In this document: piece after piece, positions 1 to 7,680 of the stretch | Position numbering within the stretch: position 1 is the stretch's first letter | Layout: each line of letters opens with the position of its first letter | Source of the DNA: Candidatus Zixiibacteriota bacterium | GTDB taxonomy: Bacteria; Zixibacteria; MSB-5A5; SM1-73 | Assembly: GCA_023127875.1 (NCBI GenBank) | Contig: JAGMFA010000062.1 | Span: 1-11,943, forward strand | DNA length: 11,943 bases | Direction of reading: 5' to 3' | Made by a program: the position numbers and the translations under genes | The notes under the pieces: model-generated | The model's database searches: none | Seen by the model: the letters and a program-made list of their open reading frames with translations, nothing else | What the model was told of the DNA's origin: nothing

Positions 1-999
1 TTCCTCCATTCGCTTGCGCTCGGTGATGTCGCGAACGACGCCGTTGATACGACGAACCTTTCCGTCTGAAGTGAACTCAATATCTTTGCGATCGCTGACC
101 CAGATAACCTCCCCGTCTTTGCGAATCACCCGGTATTCAGTGCAAAATGGGCCGGCGCCCGGTCCTTTTTTAATATGATCATAGACCTTCTTGAACACTC
201 GTTCGGCGTCGTCGGGATGAGTTATCCTTCGGGTCACGCCAGATGGATCGGACTTAATTTCCTCTAAAGAATATCCTGTCTGTAGTTCAAATGACGGAGA
301 GATGAAATCATACTGGTTGTTTCTCGGATCGTAGCGGTAGATCACGTCGGTCACCGCAAATGCGAACCGCCTGAAGCGTCTTTCGCTTTCCCGCAACACC
401 TCCTCCGCCCGCTTTCGCTCGGTGATGTCGCGAAGCAGCAGCACTGCGCCACCACGACCGCTCAAATTGCCGACAATGATCTCAAGAGGTATTGTCGCAT
501 CATTTTTCTTTTTTCCTGTGGCCCATCCGATGTGAAAATCATCCCTTTCAAGCATGTCATATGTTTCGTGCCAGCCATCCTGATTAGACTGATTAGATCG
601 CAAGTCAAAATAGAGAAAGTCGGTTTTATGGTTAATAACTTCATTCACTTCGTAACCAAACATTCTCTTCAACGAGTTATTGCACTCAATGATGGTCCTG
701 TCCGAATCGACCACCAGGAGTACATCCGGACTGATGCTCGAGATAATGTTTTCCAATTCCGCTTGTCTTTTAGCAGTTTTTCTCCAACGAACGTAGGTTA
801 TCCAGAGCAGCCCGGTCAACGAGAGAAAAGAAATGTTAATGAGGAATTCTGCGAGCGGTAAATCGGTATAAGCACTGAAAAAATTGAAAAGCTTACCAAT
901 AGTGTGAATAGATATGCTGAATATTGACAAGATGGCAGCGACAATCAAGACGATGCACAAGTCGAGCAGCTCCCTTTTTTTTATCGTTATTAGCTTCAT
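1..999 (-). CDS. Membrane-anchored multi-PAS sensor protein, N-terminal part
   Basis: The minus-strand frame is open from ATG at 999-997 to the left edge (333 residues), so the protein is partial and its output domain is not visible. Residues ~10-30 and ~50-68 are hydrophobic and likely form two membrane helices with a short loop between them. A short charged linker leads to a first PAS/PAC domain (~80-195, ending in DITERKRAEE) and a second one (~205-333, with the PAC segment EYRVIRKDGEVIWVSD and ending in DITERKRMEE). Such proteins usually continue into a histidine kinase or a GGDEF/EAL domain; which applies here is unknown. AAGGAA lies 8 bases before the ATG, and an in-frame stop at 1012-1014 supports this start. 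The two PAC ends share an almost identical ~25-base stretch (10-34 and 410-434), which is an internal domain duplication. No ligand-binding residues can be assigned. An upstream PAS remnant lies in the same orientation. Confidence 0.85.
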   Translation of the reverse strand, partial: MKLITIKKRELLDLCIVLIVAAILSIFSISIHTIGKLFNFFSAYTDLPLAEFLINISFLSLTGLLWITYVRWRKTAKRQAELENIISSISPDVLLVVDSDRTIIECNNSLKRMFGYEVNEVINHKTDFLYFDLRSNQSNQDGWHETYDMLERDDFHIGWATGKKKNDATIPLEIIVGNLSGRGGAVLLLRDITERKRAEEVLRESERRFRRFAFAVTDVIYRYDPRNNQYDFISPSFELQTGYSLEEIKSDPSGVTRRITHPDDAERVFKKVYDHIKKGPGAGPFCTEYRVIRKDGEVIWVSDRKDIEFTSDGKVRRINGVVRDITERKRMEE

Positions 1000-1099
1000 T
1001 TGGAATCTTCCTTATCCTTGCGGTATGTTTACCTCTGTTTGCAAAGAGGCAGATTTGTTCTCTTGAGAACGCCCAGAATTTTTGCTCAATATGGCTTGG

Positions 1100-1581
1100 T
1101 TATGTCCATGGCGTGCCGTTGGACCTATCGACCAGCCTGCGCTGGGCGATGTCTCTTATTATCGCTTGCCTGGCAAGCTTTCCCTGAAATGTGATCGGTC
1201 CCACAAAAAGCTCCGCATCAAGAAAGGTTCCTTCTTTCTTTTTTGCGGTGCCTTCATAACTTTCCAGAACCCTCTCCCCTCTTTCTCTGACGAACGCTCC
1301 GTTTCTCACCAATGTCCGACTCTGGGAAGCCAGATAATCCGTTATGGTCAACCCAATCACTTCTTTATCACTTTCATAACCAAACATTTCCAGAAAAGCC
1401 TTGTTGACAAAACAAATTTGTCTCCTTTAACTATGGCAATAGCATCCAGGGATTTTTCTACCAGCGTTCGATATTTATTTTCCGATTCCCGTAGTGCCTG
1501 CATCGACCGGTGGTACTCTGTGAGGTCTATTTGCACTTCGCCAATGCCAGCAGGCTTTTTATTTTTTAGGACTTCAGCCAT
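1100..1581 (-). pseudogene. Frameshifted single-PAS protein remnant
   Basis: Two overlapping minus-strand frames together make one PAS domain. The upstream frame (ATG at 1581) gives a helix followed by ESENKYRTLVEKSLDAIAIV and then degenerates. The downstream frame resumes with VNKAFLEMFGYESDKEVIG and runs to a PAC-like IIRDIAQRR end, stopping at 1100. Adding one T to the T4 run read from plus positions 1409-1412 joins the halves as KFVFVNKAFLEMFGYE, so a single-base deletion is the likely cause. Protein-like sequence continues upstream of 1581 to a stop at 1663-1665 without an ATG in that frame, so the true start is uncertain and a second indel in the A-rich run near 1636-1642 is possible. 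No output domain follows the PAS. It may be a dead relative of the adjacent sensor, or the frameshift may be a sequence error. Confidence 0.6.
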
Positions 1582-1743
1582 AGGGTATTCAATAGAAATT
1601 TTGTTCTCATAAAGTTCAGTTAACCGAGCCTTAATTTTTTTATCGGCATTGAGAAATTTTATTTAATCTCAAAAACCATGATTAAAAGGTGCTTCTCCCT
1701 AAACTTTCATTTACAGCTTTTTACCAAAACAGATAATTTTTTC

Positions 1744-1772
1744 TTGACTTGTTGCAAAAAATATTTTATCCT
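1744..1772 (+). promoter_or_regulatory. Sigma-70-type promoter for the small Cys/His protein
   Basis: TTGACT (1744-1749) and TATCCT (1767-1772) are separated by 17 bases in an A/T-rich stretch. They lie ~65 bases upstream of the mini-protein start and point the same way. The assignment is by consensus match only. Confidence 0.5.
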
Positions 1773-1837
1773 AAGTGAGATTGAACCGAAACATAGTATA
1801 AAGTAGCGAACTTGAAAAGAGAAAGGAGGTGAAACTG

Positions 1838-1954
1838 ATGGCAAAAAAGAAAGCAGCCAAGAAAGTCAGATGTATGGCAAAGACCAAGGACGGCAAAAGG
1901 TGCAAAAGGTTTGTAACGGGAAAAGGAAAATACTGCACAGTTCACAAGAAATGA
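1838..1954 (+). CDS. 38-residue lysine-rich Cys/His mini-protein
   Basis: The ORF starts at ATG 1838 and ends at TGA 1952-1954. Its ribosome binding site, AAAGGAGGTGA (1822-1832), is essentially a full complement of the 16S rRNA 3' end, with 8 bases between GGAGG and the ATG, and a good promoter lies upstream. The product begins MAKKKAAKK and then has C12, C22, C33 and H36 in the arrangement RCMAKTKDGKRCKR...YCTVH. This C-x9-C-x10-C-x2-H pattern, with 'T..G..C' and 'YC..H', resembles short zinc-binding modules found in many small bacterial, phage and giant-virus proteins. The basic tail suggests nucleic-acid binding, but that is inference. It is flanked by a PAS remnant on the other strand and decayed sequence downstream. 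The ORF is short, but the promoter, exceptional RBS and patterned residues together make it convincing. No specific function is claimed. Confidence 0.75.
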   Translation: MAKKKAAKKVRCMAKTKDGKRCKRFVTGKGKYCTVHKK

Positions 1955-1989
1955 TAACCTTGGTGAAGGTGTAGCTCTGTGACCGGCTT

Positions 1990-2330
1990 CTATTCCGGCT
2001 CTTTTGTGACATCGAATAAATCTTTTGCTATAGCTTTTGCAACAACGAGGAGATCTTCAGAACAGAGAGAGCAGGGTGCCAGATATGTTCCGACATCTCA
2101 TGTTTCACTTTTTGCAGGGCTAACAGATTCTCAAAGGGATCAGAGGGGGGAGGAACTTGGTGTTCCCCCCAGTCACGTATTTCTTTGCATTCTTGGAAAT
2201 CGGCTACATCATTTCCGGACGAGCATTCTGTCTTAAGCATCTGATTGGATTTGAAGATAAGTTCACCCAGATCACCTTTTAATAGTCTTCAGGGATAAGG
2301 ATCAAATTCGTAAGGGCTGGCAAATTTCAT
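1990..2330 (-). pseudogene. Decayed minus-strand ORF of unknown family
   Basis: Protein-like sequence can be followed from ATG at 2330-2328 (MKFASPYEFDPYP) through KGDLGELIFKSNQMLKTE and DVADFQECKEIRDWGEH to a last segment, DLLVVAKAIAKDLFDV, that ends at TAG 1992-1990. The path needs small corrections. An in-frame TGA at 2291-2289 disappears if one C is removed and one T added nearby. The AG/CT dinucleotide run at 2064-2071 carries two extra bases relative to a continuous frame. Only the central ~70 codons are open as they stand. I do not recognise the family. The first ~70 bases compete with a plus-strand reading of the same DNA, so orientation there is unsettled. Confidence 0.3.
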
Positions 2331-2525
2331 ATTGGATTTTCTTCTCTGACAAGAAAGCTAAGATTTGGCAAGGGCAAAACGATGAATGCCCTACTTCATC
2401 TATCAGCGATATAGATGCGTCCTGGGTGGGCGATAATGAATGACGGAAAGTTGATCGCCAAAATAAAGGAGATAGCCGAACATTTTGCCATTGATAAGAA
2501 AATCCATATCCTCCCCCCCAAGTAA
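2261..2525 (+). pseudogene. Possible plus-strand coding remnant, two overlapping frames
   Basis: An open frame without a start codon runs from a stop at 2258-2260 to TGA 2441-2443 and reads like a real protein (VFRDKDQIRKGW, YWIFFSDKKAKIWQGQ, SDIDASWVGDNE). It overlaps, through ATGAATGA, a second short frame that starts at ATG 2436 and ends at TAA 2523-2525 (MNDGKLIAKIKEIAEHF, then IDKKIHILPPK). The second part has the look of an amphipathic helix. Together they could be one gene broken by a frameshift, or the ends of two coupled genes. No start codon or RBS is visible for the first frame, and bases 2261-2330 are also read as coding on the other strand. The family is not recognised. Confidence 0.25.
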
Positions 2526-2567
2526 TGTTGGGATCGAAAGGAACCATAGTAAGAAATCCTCGTTGAA

Positions 2568-2739
2568 AAATTTCTTCTTTAAGATATTGGTCCTTTCAAT
2601 AGTTCTTTGCAAAGTGCTTTCCTGATCTAAAGGAGGGATGATCATTGATGGCATTTCCCTCTTTCTAACCCCTTTTTTCTCTTTTCTCAATAGTTTGGGA
2701 ATGCCATAGTGGTTTTCATCTTGTAAATTCCTTCAAGTT
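2568..2739 (-). repeat. Direct repeat copy 1, with small-ORF remnant
   Basis: This ~172-base segment is repeated imperfectly at 2828-3003. The last 38 bases (2702-2739) are identical to 2966-3003. Read on the minus strand, each copy has AAGGAA, about 9 bases, then ATG (here 2719-2717) and MKTTMAFP. Here a frameshift near 2690-2700 puts a stop soon after the start. The other frame then continues with MPSMIIPPLDQESTLQRTIE and RTNILKKKFF. Differences from the other copy within this stretch are often third-base or conservative, as expected if both once encoded the same small protein. Confidence 0.7.
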
Positions 2740-2827
2740 GCTCTTGGACGGATTGTCCTATGGATCCTTCGGATTATCATCCGTCTTTCCCTTCCGCCTG
2801 GATGATAACATCCAACCGGAGCACAAA

Positions 2828-3003
2828 GAATTTTTTTTCTTTGAGATATTGGTTCTTTCAATAACTCTTTGTAAAGCGTCTTCCTCATCTAAGCGGTTAG
2901 ATGAGCATCGATGGCATTCTCCTCTCTCTAAGCCATTTTTTCTTTTTTCCTCTGAGTGTTGGGAGTGCCATAGTGGTTTTCATCTTGTAAATTCCTTCAA
3001 GTT
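2828..3003 (-). repeat. Direct repeat copy 2, with small-ORF remnant
   Basis: This is the second copy of the segment at 2568-2739, in the same orientation about 265 bases away. On the minus strand ATG at 2983-2981 opens MKTTMALPTLRGKKKKWLRE followed by RRMPSMLI, then a stop. Removing one base just after that restores LDEEDALQRVIERTNISKKK, which aligns with copy 1 (LDQESTLQRTIERTNILKKK). Beyond the A-run at ~2830-2838 the reading is uncertain. The shared protein-like stretch is lysine- and arginine-rich and of unknown family. No terminal inverted repeats or transposase accompany the pair. Confidence 0.7.
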
Positions 3004-3050
3004 TAAGTCAAAGATAGAATTTTTGAGTGTCTAAGGAATAATATAACAAA

Positions 3051-3104
3051 ACCTCACCCTCAACCCTCGCCTCCATTTTTAGAGAGGGAGCAAAAGGGTG
3101 GGGT
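3051..3104. terminator. Imperfect hairpin downstream of the tricorn gene
   Basis: ACCTCACCCT (3051-3060) can pair with AGGGTGGGGT (3095-3104) over ten positions with one G-T wobble. A weaker inner C/T-rich versus G/A-rich pairing flanks ATTTTT. It lies just past the reconstructed stop of the tricorn gene (3112-3114), where a terminator is expected, but no clear U-tract follows. Similar pyrimidine/purine palindromes are also common dispersed intergenic repeats, which is an equally good explanation. Confidence 0.35.
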
Positions 3105-3111
3105 CGGAGAT

Positions 3112-6100
3112 TTATTTCTTGATCGGATAAGGCGGTTTTTCTGGTAATTCTCTTAGGCTCCTCCTGGATATTTTTCAGAATGACCTCAACTGGCTTTTTC
3201 AAGTTGGGGATCACGCCCTTTTATAACCAAATCAGGTCTGTTATCCACCTCTATATCTGGATCCACTCCATGATTTTCCACATCCCATTCACCTTTTAGG
3301 TTTATAAAAGCAAATTCTGGGACAGGTGACCGCGACCTCCATCCATGAGCGGCAATCCGCGGGAGATGCCCACCAACCCACCCCAGGTGCGCGTGCCGAT
3401 GAGCGGGCCTAATCCCTGTTCGCGAAAATAGTAGGGTAAGGCATCTCCGCCCGAACCCGCATACTCATTGATGATGCACACCATATGTCCAAAGAGGGCC
3501 ACGCCGGGCGTGCGCCAGATCTGCCCTTCACGCGGAGCCCAGAGACTCATGAGGTTACGCTGAAGACGTTCTATAAACATGTCTGGGATTCCATGCCTCC
3601 CCCATTATACCGCACGTCAATTATTAGTCCCTCCTTTGCGAACCTGAGCAAAGAAAGAGCGAGAAAACTCGTTCATAGCCAAAGAAGGCTGGGTATTGGG
3701 CACATGAATGTATCCCACCCTACCGTCAGTGGCTTCATCCACAAGGCGACGTCTGGTCTCAACCCAGTCCAGATAGCGGAGCATGTACTCTGAACCTGTG
3801 GGCTTGACCGTCACCTCACGAGCGCCGTCAGCAGAGGGTTTGTCATTCACTTTGATCTGGACCTGTTTGTCTACAGTCTTCTCAAAGAAGCTATATGGAT
3901 TGTCAGGATAATTTACCTCTTGACCATTTACCGCAATCAGATAATCCCCCTCTTTCACGTCAACTCCCGGTTCGGTGAGGGGAGCTCTTCGATCCTCTTT
4001 CCAGTTTTCACCTTTGTATATCTTTTTGAATCTATAAAAACCTCCCTTTCTATCCGGCTCCAGATCGGCTCCCAACAGACCAATGTCGACATGCTCCGTC
4101 TTTGGCATCTTGCCTCTGTAAACGTAGGTGTGCGAGCAACAGAGCTCACCAATTAGTTCACCGATCAGATAGGTCAGATCCCAACGATGAGCCACATGGG
4201 GCAAAAGTTCACCGTAACGTTTTTTCATCATCTTCCAGTCCACACCGTGCATATTGGGATCGTAAAAGAAATCCCTTTCCAACCTCCAGGCCTCGTTGAA
4301 CATCTGCTCCCATTCACCGCGCGGGTCGACCTTCATTTCCATGCCGCCCGTATTTATCTTGCCATCCCCCACCTTGTTTTTCCCTGACTTGGCGTCAATG
4401 ATGCCATAGGTATTTCCGCTCTTATATATGGTCTTTTCACCATTATGGGAAATATCATAGTTGTTAATGCCGGAGAGAATCGTCTCATCCTCACGCTCTT
4501 TGATGTCATACATATGCAGTTCATTCTGGGGTTTAGAATCGGAAGCCGGTTCGTAGATTGCTGGCCTCGACAGATAGAATATTTTGCCCTCAGCCGCGGT
4601 AAGACCCGCATAATTGCCTGACTTGATTGGCACTCCCACGATTCGCTGGTCAATACCCTCCAGATCTATCTGGATATCTTTGGGCTTTTCCTCTTCTTCA
4701 TCTTCATCCTCATCTTTCTTCTTATCTTTTTCTTCATCCTTGTCTTCCTTTTCCTTATCCTTCTCTTCTTCTCCTTCCTCCTCGTCGCTTTCGGGTGCGA
4801 ATGGGGAGAGGCTGTCTGCTTGTAGAGTCACCAAATAGATGTTTCTGGTATTGCGGTAGACGTAAGTATGCTCAAAATCGCTAAAGGTGGGATGGAAGCT
4901 TCGAGCGGAGACGAAGTATAGGTATTTTCCCTCCGGATCGAAAACCGGGTAAAAATCATCGGTCAGGTCGCCCGTGATCTGGTAGACCTTCTTTTTGTTC
5001 AGCGAATAGAGGTAAATGGAAGCGAAATAGGCAGGATTATTCTTAGAATAGGTGACCCACTTGCTGTCGGAAGACCAAGCGTAATCATGGATCTCGGAGA
5101 CCTCAGCTCTGTCTACAAGCACCGGCTCTCTTTCGTCGATGTCCGTATAATACAGCCTCAGCTTCTTGTCGGAATACAAAAGCTTCTTGCTGTCCGGCGA
5201 CCACACTGGTGGAAACCGATAGCAGTTGCCGTCGGTGGTAATACGCTTCTCCTCACCGGTTCCATCCTGGGCTCTGATGTAAAGTTCATACTCCCCGGTG
5301 CGGTCGGAGAGATAAGCTATCCATTTTCCATCCGGTGACCAGGTAGAATAAATCTCACGGATGGTTGGGGTTTGCGTTATGTTACGAACTTCTCCCTTCT
5401 CTTCGGGCACGGTAAAAACCTCTCCTCGGGCAGAGAATAAGGCTCTTTTTGCTGAGGGGGAGAGACTGAAGTCGATAATCAAATCACTAACCTTTTCCCA
5501 GTTGGGTCGAGTGAGGATGCGTTCAGCTGGGATTTCCACAGAGATCTTCCTGGCCTTTTCACCGACTAAATCCAGTATGTAAAGATAGCCACCGTTCTCG
5601 TAGACAATAGCATCTGGACCCAAGCTGGGCCACTTCACGTCGTACTCCTCATGGTTGGTTATCTTTCGGGTATTTTTGGTCATCAGGTCATAACAATAGA
5701 TATTGAGCGTGTGATCACGATCAGATGTGAAGTAGATTCTATCCCCAGACCACAAAGGAAAGTTATCCGTCCCCTCCCACTCGGTGATGCGCTGGACGGC
5801 ATCAGTTTTCAGATCATATATCCAAATATCCTGAGCCGTCCCTCCCTTATAGCGTTTCCAGGTTCGAAATTCCCGGGATCTCCGATTGTAAGCGATTTTT
5901 TTACCATCCGGAGAAAACGAGGCCAGACCAGCTTCAGGCAGCTTCAGAGCTTGGGGGAAACCTCCCTCGATACTGATGTTAAAAAGCTTGCTGGTGGGAA
6001 AACTTTCGCGTGTAGAGCGAAACAGAATGGCTTTCCCATCTGGATACCAGTCTACCACCCAATCGTCTATTTTCACTCCACCGGGAGACTGCCGGGCTCC

Positions 6101-6424
6101 AGGGTGATAAGTTAGACGACGTGGTTCTCCGCCCTCCGTCGGAATCACATAGACATCCGCATTGCCATCGTAGTCCCCGGTGAAAGCAATGAATCTCCCA
6201 TCAGGTGAAAATTTGGGAAAAAGCTCCAGACCGATATGAGTGGTCAACCTTCGAGCAATCCCACCTTCACTCGGCACTAACCATAGATCACCTGCGTAAA
6301 CGAAAACGATCTTGTCTTGATGAATGTCAGGGAATCGCATCAAACGACATTCCTCGGCGTAAACAAAACTTGGTATGATAAAACCTAAAACAAGCCCAAT
6401 GATTATGATTTTACAAAAACGCAT
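3112..6424 (-). pseudogene. Secreted tricorn-protease homologue, C-terminus frameshifted
   Basis: Tricorn-type S41 peptidases degrade peptides. I choose ATG 6424-6422 over an upstream ATG at 6481 because GGAGAG lies 6 bases before it and a signal peptide follows (MRFCKIIIIGLVLGFIIPSF, likely cleavage after VYA at residue 23), placing the enzyme in the periplasm. Then come WD40-like/propeller repeats (~25-540, with recurring FSPDGK-type strands), a very acidic Glu/Asp/Lys linker (~541-585), a C1 domain (~700-770) with the catalytic SH pair (H~765 in CCSHTYVY), a PDZ-like segment (~820-880) and the C2 peptidase core. The uninterrupted frame stops at 3617. After +1 and -1 shifts near 3633 and 3594 the same frame resumes with DMFIERLQR, the nucleophile motif EYAGSGGDAL and GTRTWGGLVGI. 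Further indels near 3335, 3326, 3191 and 3144 separate VPEFAF, the catalytic-Glu region DVENHGVDPDIEV and an end KPPYPIKK at 3112. It is either a recent pseudogene or a sequence-error patch. Confidence 0.85.
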
Positions 6425-6471
6425 CCTAAACTCTCCATTTTTTGAGTTAATTGAAATTAAAAAAATACATC

Positions 6472-6643
6472 TTTTTGTCACGACTCTTTAAGAATATCAC
6501 TTCCTATTTTATTGACTCGAAATCTAATCATTTCACGTCGATTTGCAAGTTGATTTTTCAAAATATTGAAATAGATGAGTTTCTGCTGGTTTTTATGGAT
6601 GGTCTATTGACAAAAATCTAAATCGAACCTACCTTGACAAAAA
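6472..6643. promoter_or_regulatory. Divergent intergenic region with TGACAAAAA words
   Basis: TTGACAAAAA occurs twice on the plus strand (6607-6616 and 6634-6643, 27 bases apart), and TGACAAAAA once on the minus strand (complement of 6472-6480). The region separates the divergent tricorn and outer-membrane genes. TTGACA at 6607-6612 has only a poor -10 match (TACCTT, 6630-6635) at 17 bases, so the words may be promoter elements or regulator sites. The call is tentative. Confidence 0.3.
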
Positions 6644-6663
6644 CTTATATGAGGAGGTTTGCT

Positions 6664-7551
6664 ATGAAAAAGTGTATATCTTATTTTTGGTTAGCGGTAA
6701 TTCTCTGGTTTGCATTCGTCGGCTCTTCGTTTGCCGATCCCTGGAAGAAGTCGGTGGATTTAGGGCTGACCCTAACTCAGAGTTCATACTCAGATAGCTG
6801 GACCGGGGGTGAGGCAGGTAATGTTAGCTGGGTGGCTTTGGCTAATTCCGTTTTTGAAAAAAAGCTTTCGGAAATCCTGAATTCTAAGACCACCGCTAAA
6901 TTCTCTTTTGGTCAAACCCACTCACAAGACCAGGAGACAAAAAAATGGGCGAAGCCGACAAAGTCAACTGATCTCGTGGACATTGAAACTTTGGCTCGGT
7001 TCACCCTGAAGACTTGGGTTGATCCATATTTAGCTTTAAGGTTGGAAAGTCAATTTCTTGACGCCAGCGTGCCGCAGGTCAAAAGGTACTTTAGTCCAAA
7101 AAAATTAACCGAATCGGTTGGGATCTCCAGGGTATTTTACAAAACCAAAAGCAATGAAATTTTGAGCCGCTTAGGATTCGGCTTAAGGCAGATCATCACC
7201 GAAGACATCGTAGATACAGTTATGAAAAAAACGGAGATTAATTCTACAAACGACGGAGGAATAGAATCTGTTTCAGATGTGAGGCTTACCCTTTCAGATA
7301 AAATTTCCTACACTTCAAAATTAACACTTTACAGAGCTTTGTTTTTTTCCGAGTCGGATAAATTTAAAGGAACGCCTGAAGAGGATTATTGGAAAGAGGT
7401 CGATGTTAATTGGGAAAATACCATCTCCGTCTCGATCTCCAAATATATATCTGTTTCACTGTTTACCCAGCTTCTGTATGACAAAGAAATTAACAAAAAA
7501 GGACGTTTTAAGGAAACCCTTTCCCTAGGCTTAACATATAAACTATTCTAA
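6664..7551 (+). CDS. Exported beta-barrel-like outer-membrane protein (DUF3078-like)
   Basis: The start at ATG 6664 is preferred over an upstream in-frame ATG at 6634 because GAGGAGG (6651-6657) precedes it by 6 bases and a signal peptide begins right there (MKKCISYFWLAVILWFAFVG, likely cleavage after SSFA at residue 24). The mature ~270 residues are rich in alternating polar and aromatic strands. The segment LGLTLTQSSYSDSWTGGEAG near the N-terminus resembles the start of DUF3078-type proteins, where a 'sqssfsnWtgGG' pattern is followed by barrel strands. The protein ends in SLGLTYKLF, a terminal aromatic residue after an amphipathic strand, typical of outer-membrane barrels inserted by BamA. 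It diverges from the secreted tricorn gene, and an insertion sequence begins ~50 bases after its stop. Outer-membrane location is well supported; the substrate or role is unknown. Confidence 0.7.
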   Translation: MKKCISYFWLAVILWFAFVGSSFADPWKKSVDLGLTLTQSSYSDSWTGGEAGNVSWVALANSVFEKKLSEILNSKTTAKFSFGQTHSQDQETKKWAKPTKSTDLVDIETLARFTLKTWVDPYLALRLESQFLDASVPQVKRYFSPKKLTESVGISRVFYKTKSNEILSRLGFGLRQIITEDIVDTVMKKTEINSTNDGGIESVSDVRLTLSDKISYTSKLTLYRALFFSESDKFKGTPEEDYWKEVDVNWENTISVSISKYISVSLFTQLLYDKEINKKGRFKETLSLGLTYKLF

Positions 7552-7602
7552 TACGTTGCTTAAATAGACGTCTACGCAGGTGAATGCGAAAGTATGCTAA
7601 AA

Positions 7603-7629
7603 TTAGTTGAAATTGTGAAGACCCTCCAT
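7603..7629 (+). repeat. IS left terminal inverted repeat
   Basis: TTAGTTGAAATT followed by GTGAAGACCCTCCAT matches the reverse complement of the right end with a few mismatches and one gap. The outer 12 bases are identical. TTGAAA (7608-7613) inside it and TATAAT (7629-7634) could form an outward-to-inward promoter for the transposase, though the 15-base spacing is short. Confidence 0.8.
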
Positions 7630-7680
7630 ATAATAAGATAGAAAGAAAAAGACAAATCTTATTACAAGAAGGAGGATCCC

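Noticed and set aside
532..861. Plus-strand 109-residue open frame opposite the PAS sensor
   Set aside because: It is antisense to a continuous, domain-bearing minus-strand frame and has no RBS or recognisable motif.
1082..1612. Plus-strand 176-residue open frame opposite the PAS remnant
   Set aside because: The minus strand carries clear PAS motifs; the plus product has no family features and no RBS.
2568..3003. CRISPR-like array
   Set aside because: There are only two long, imperfect copies and no short regular repeats or spacers.
3008..3214. Separate small minus-strand gene of 68 residues
   Set aside because: Its first part (VEVILKNIQEEPKRI) is the out-of-frame tail of the tricorn gene; the rest is intergenic sequence including a hairpin.
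3485..3793. Plus-strand open frame across the tricorn active-site region
   Set aside because: It is antisense to the catalytic C-terminal part of the protease, whose motifs are unmistakable.
5651..6115. Plus-strand 154-residue open frame opposite the propeller domain
   Set aside because: It is a shadow of the long intact minus-strand gene, with no independent start signals.
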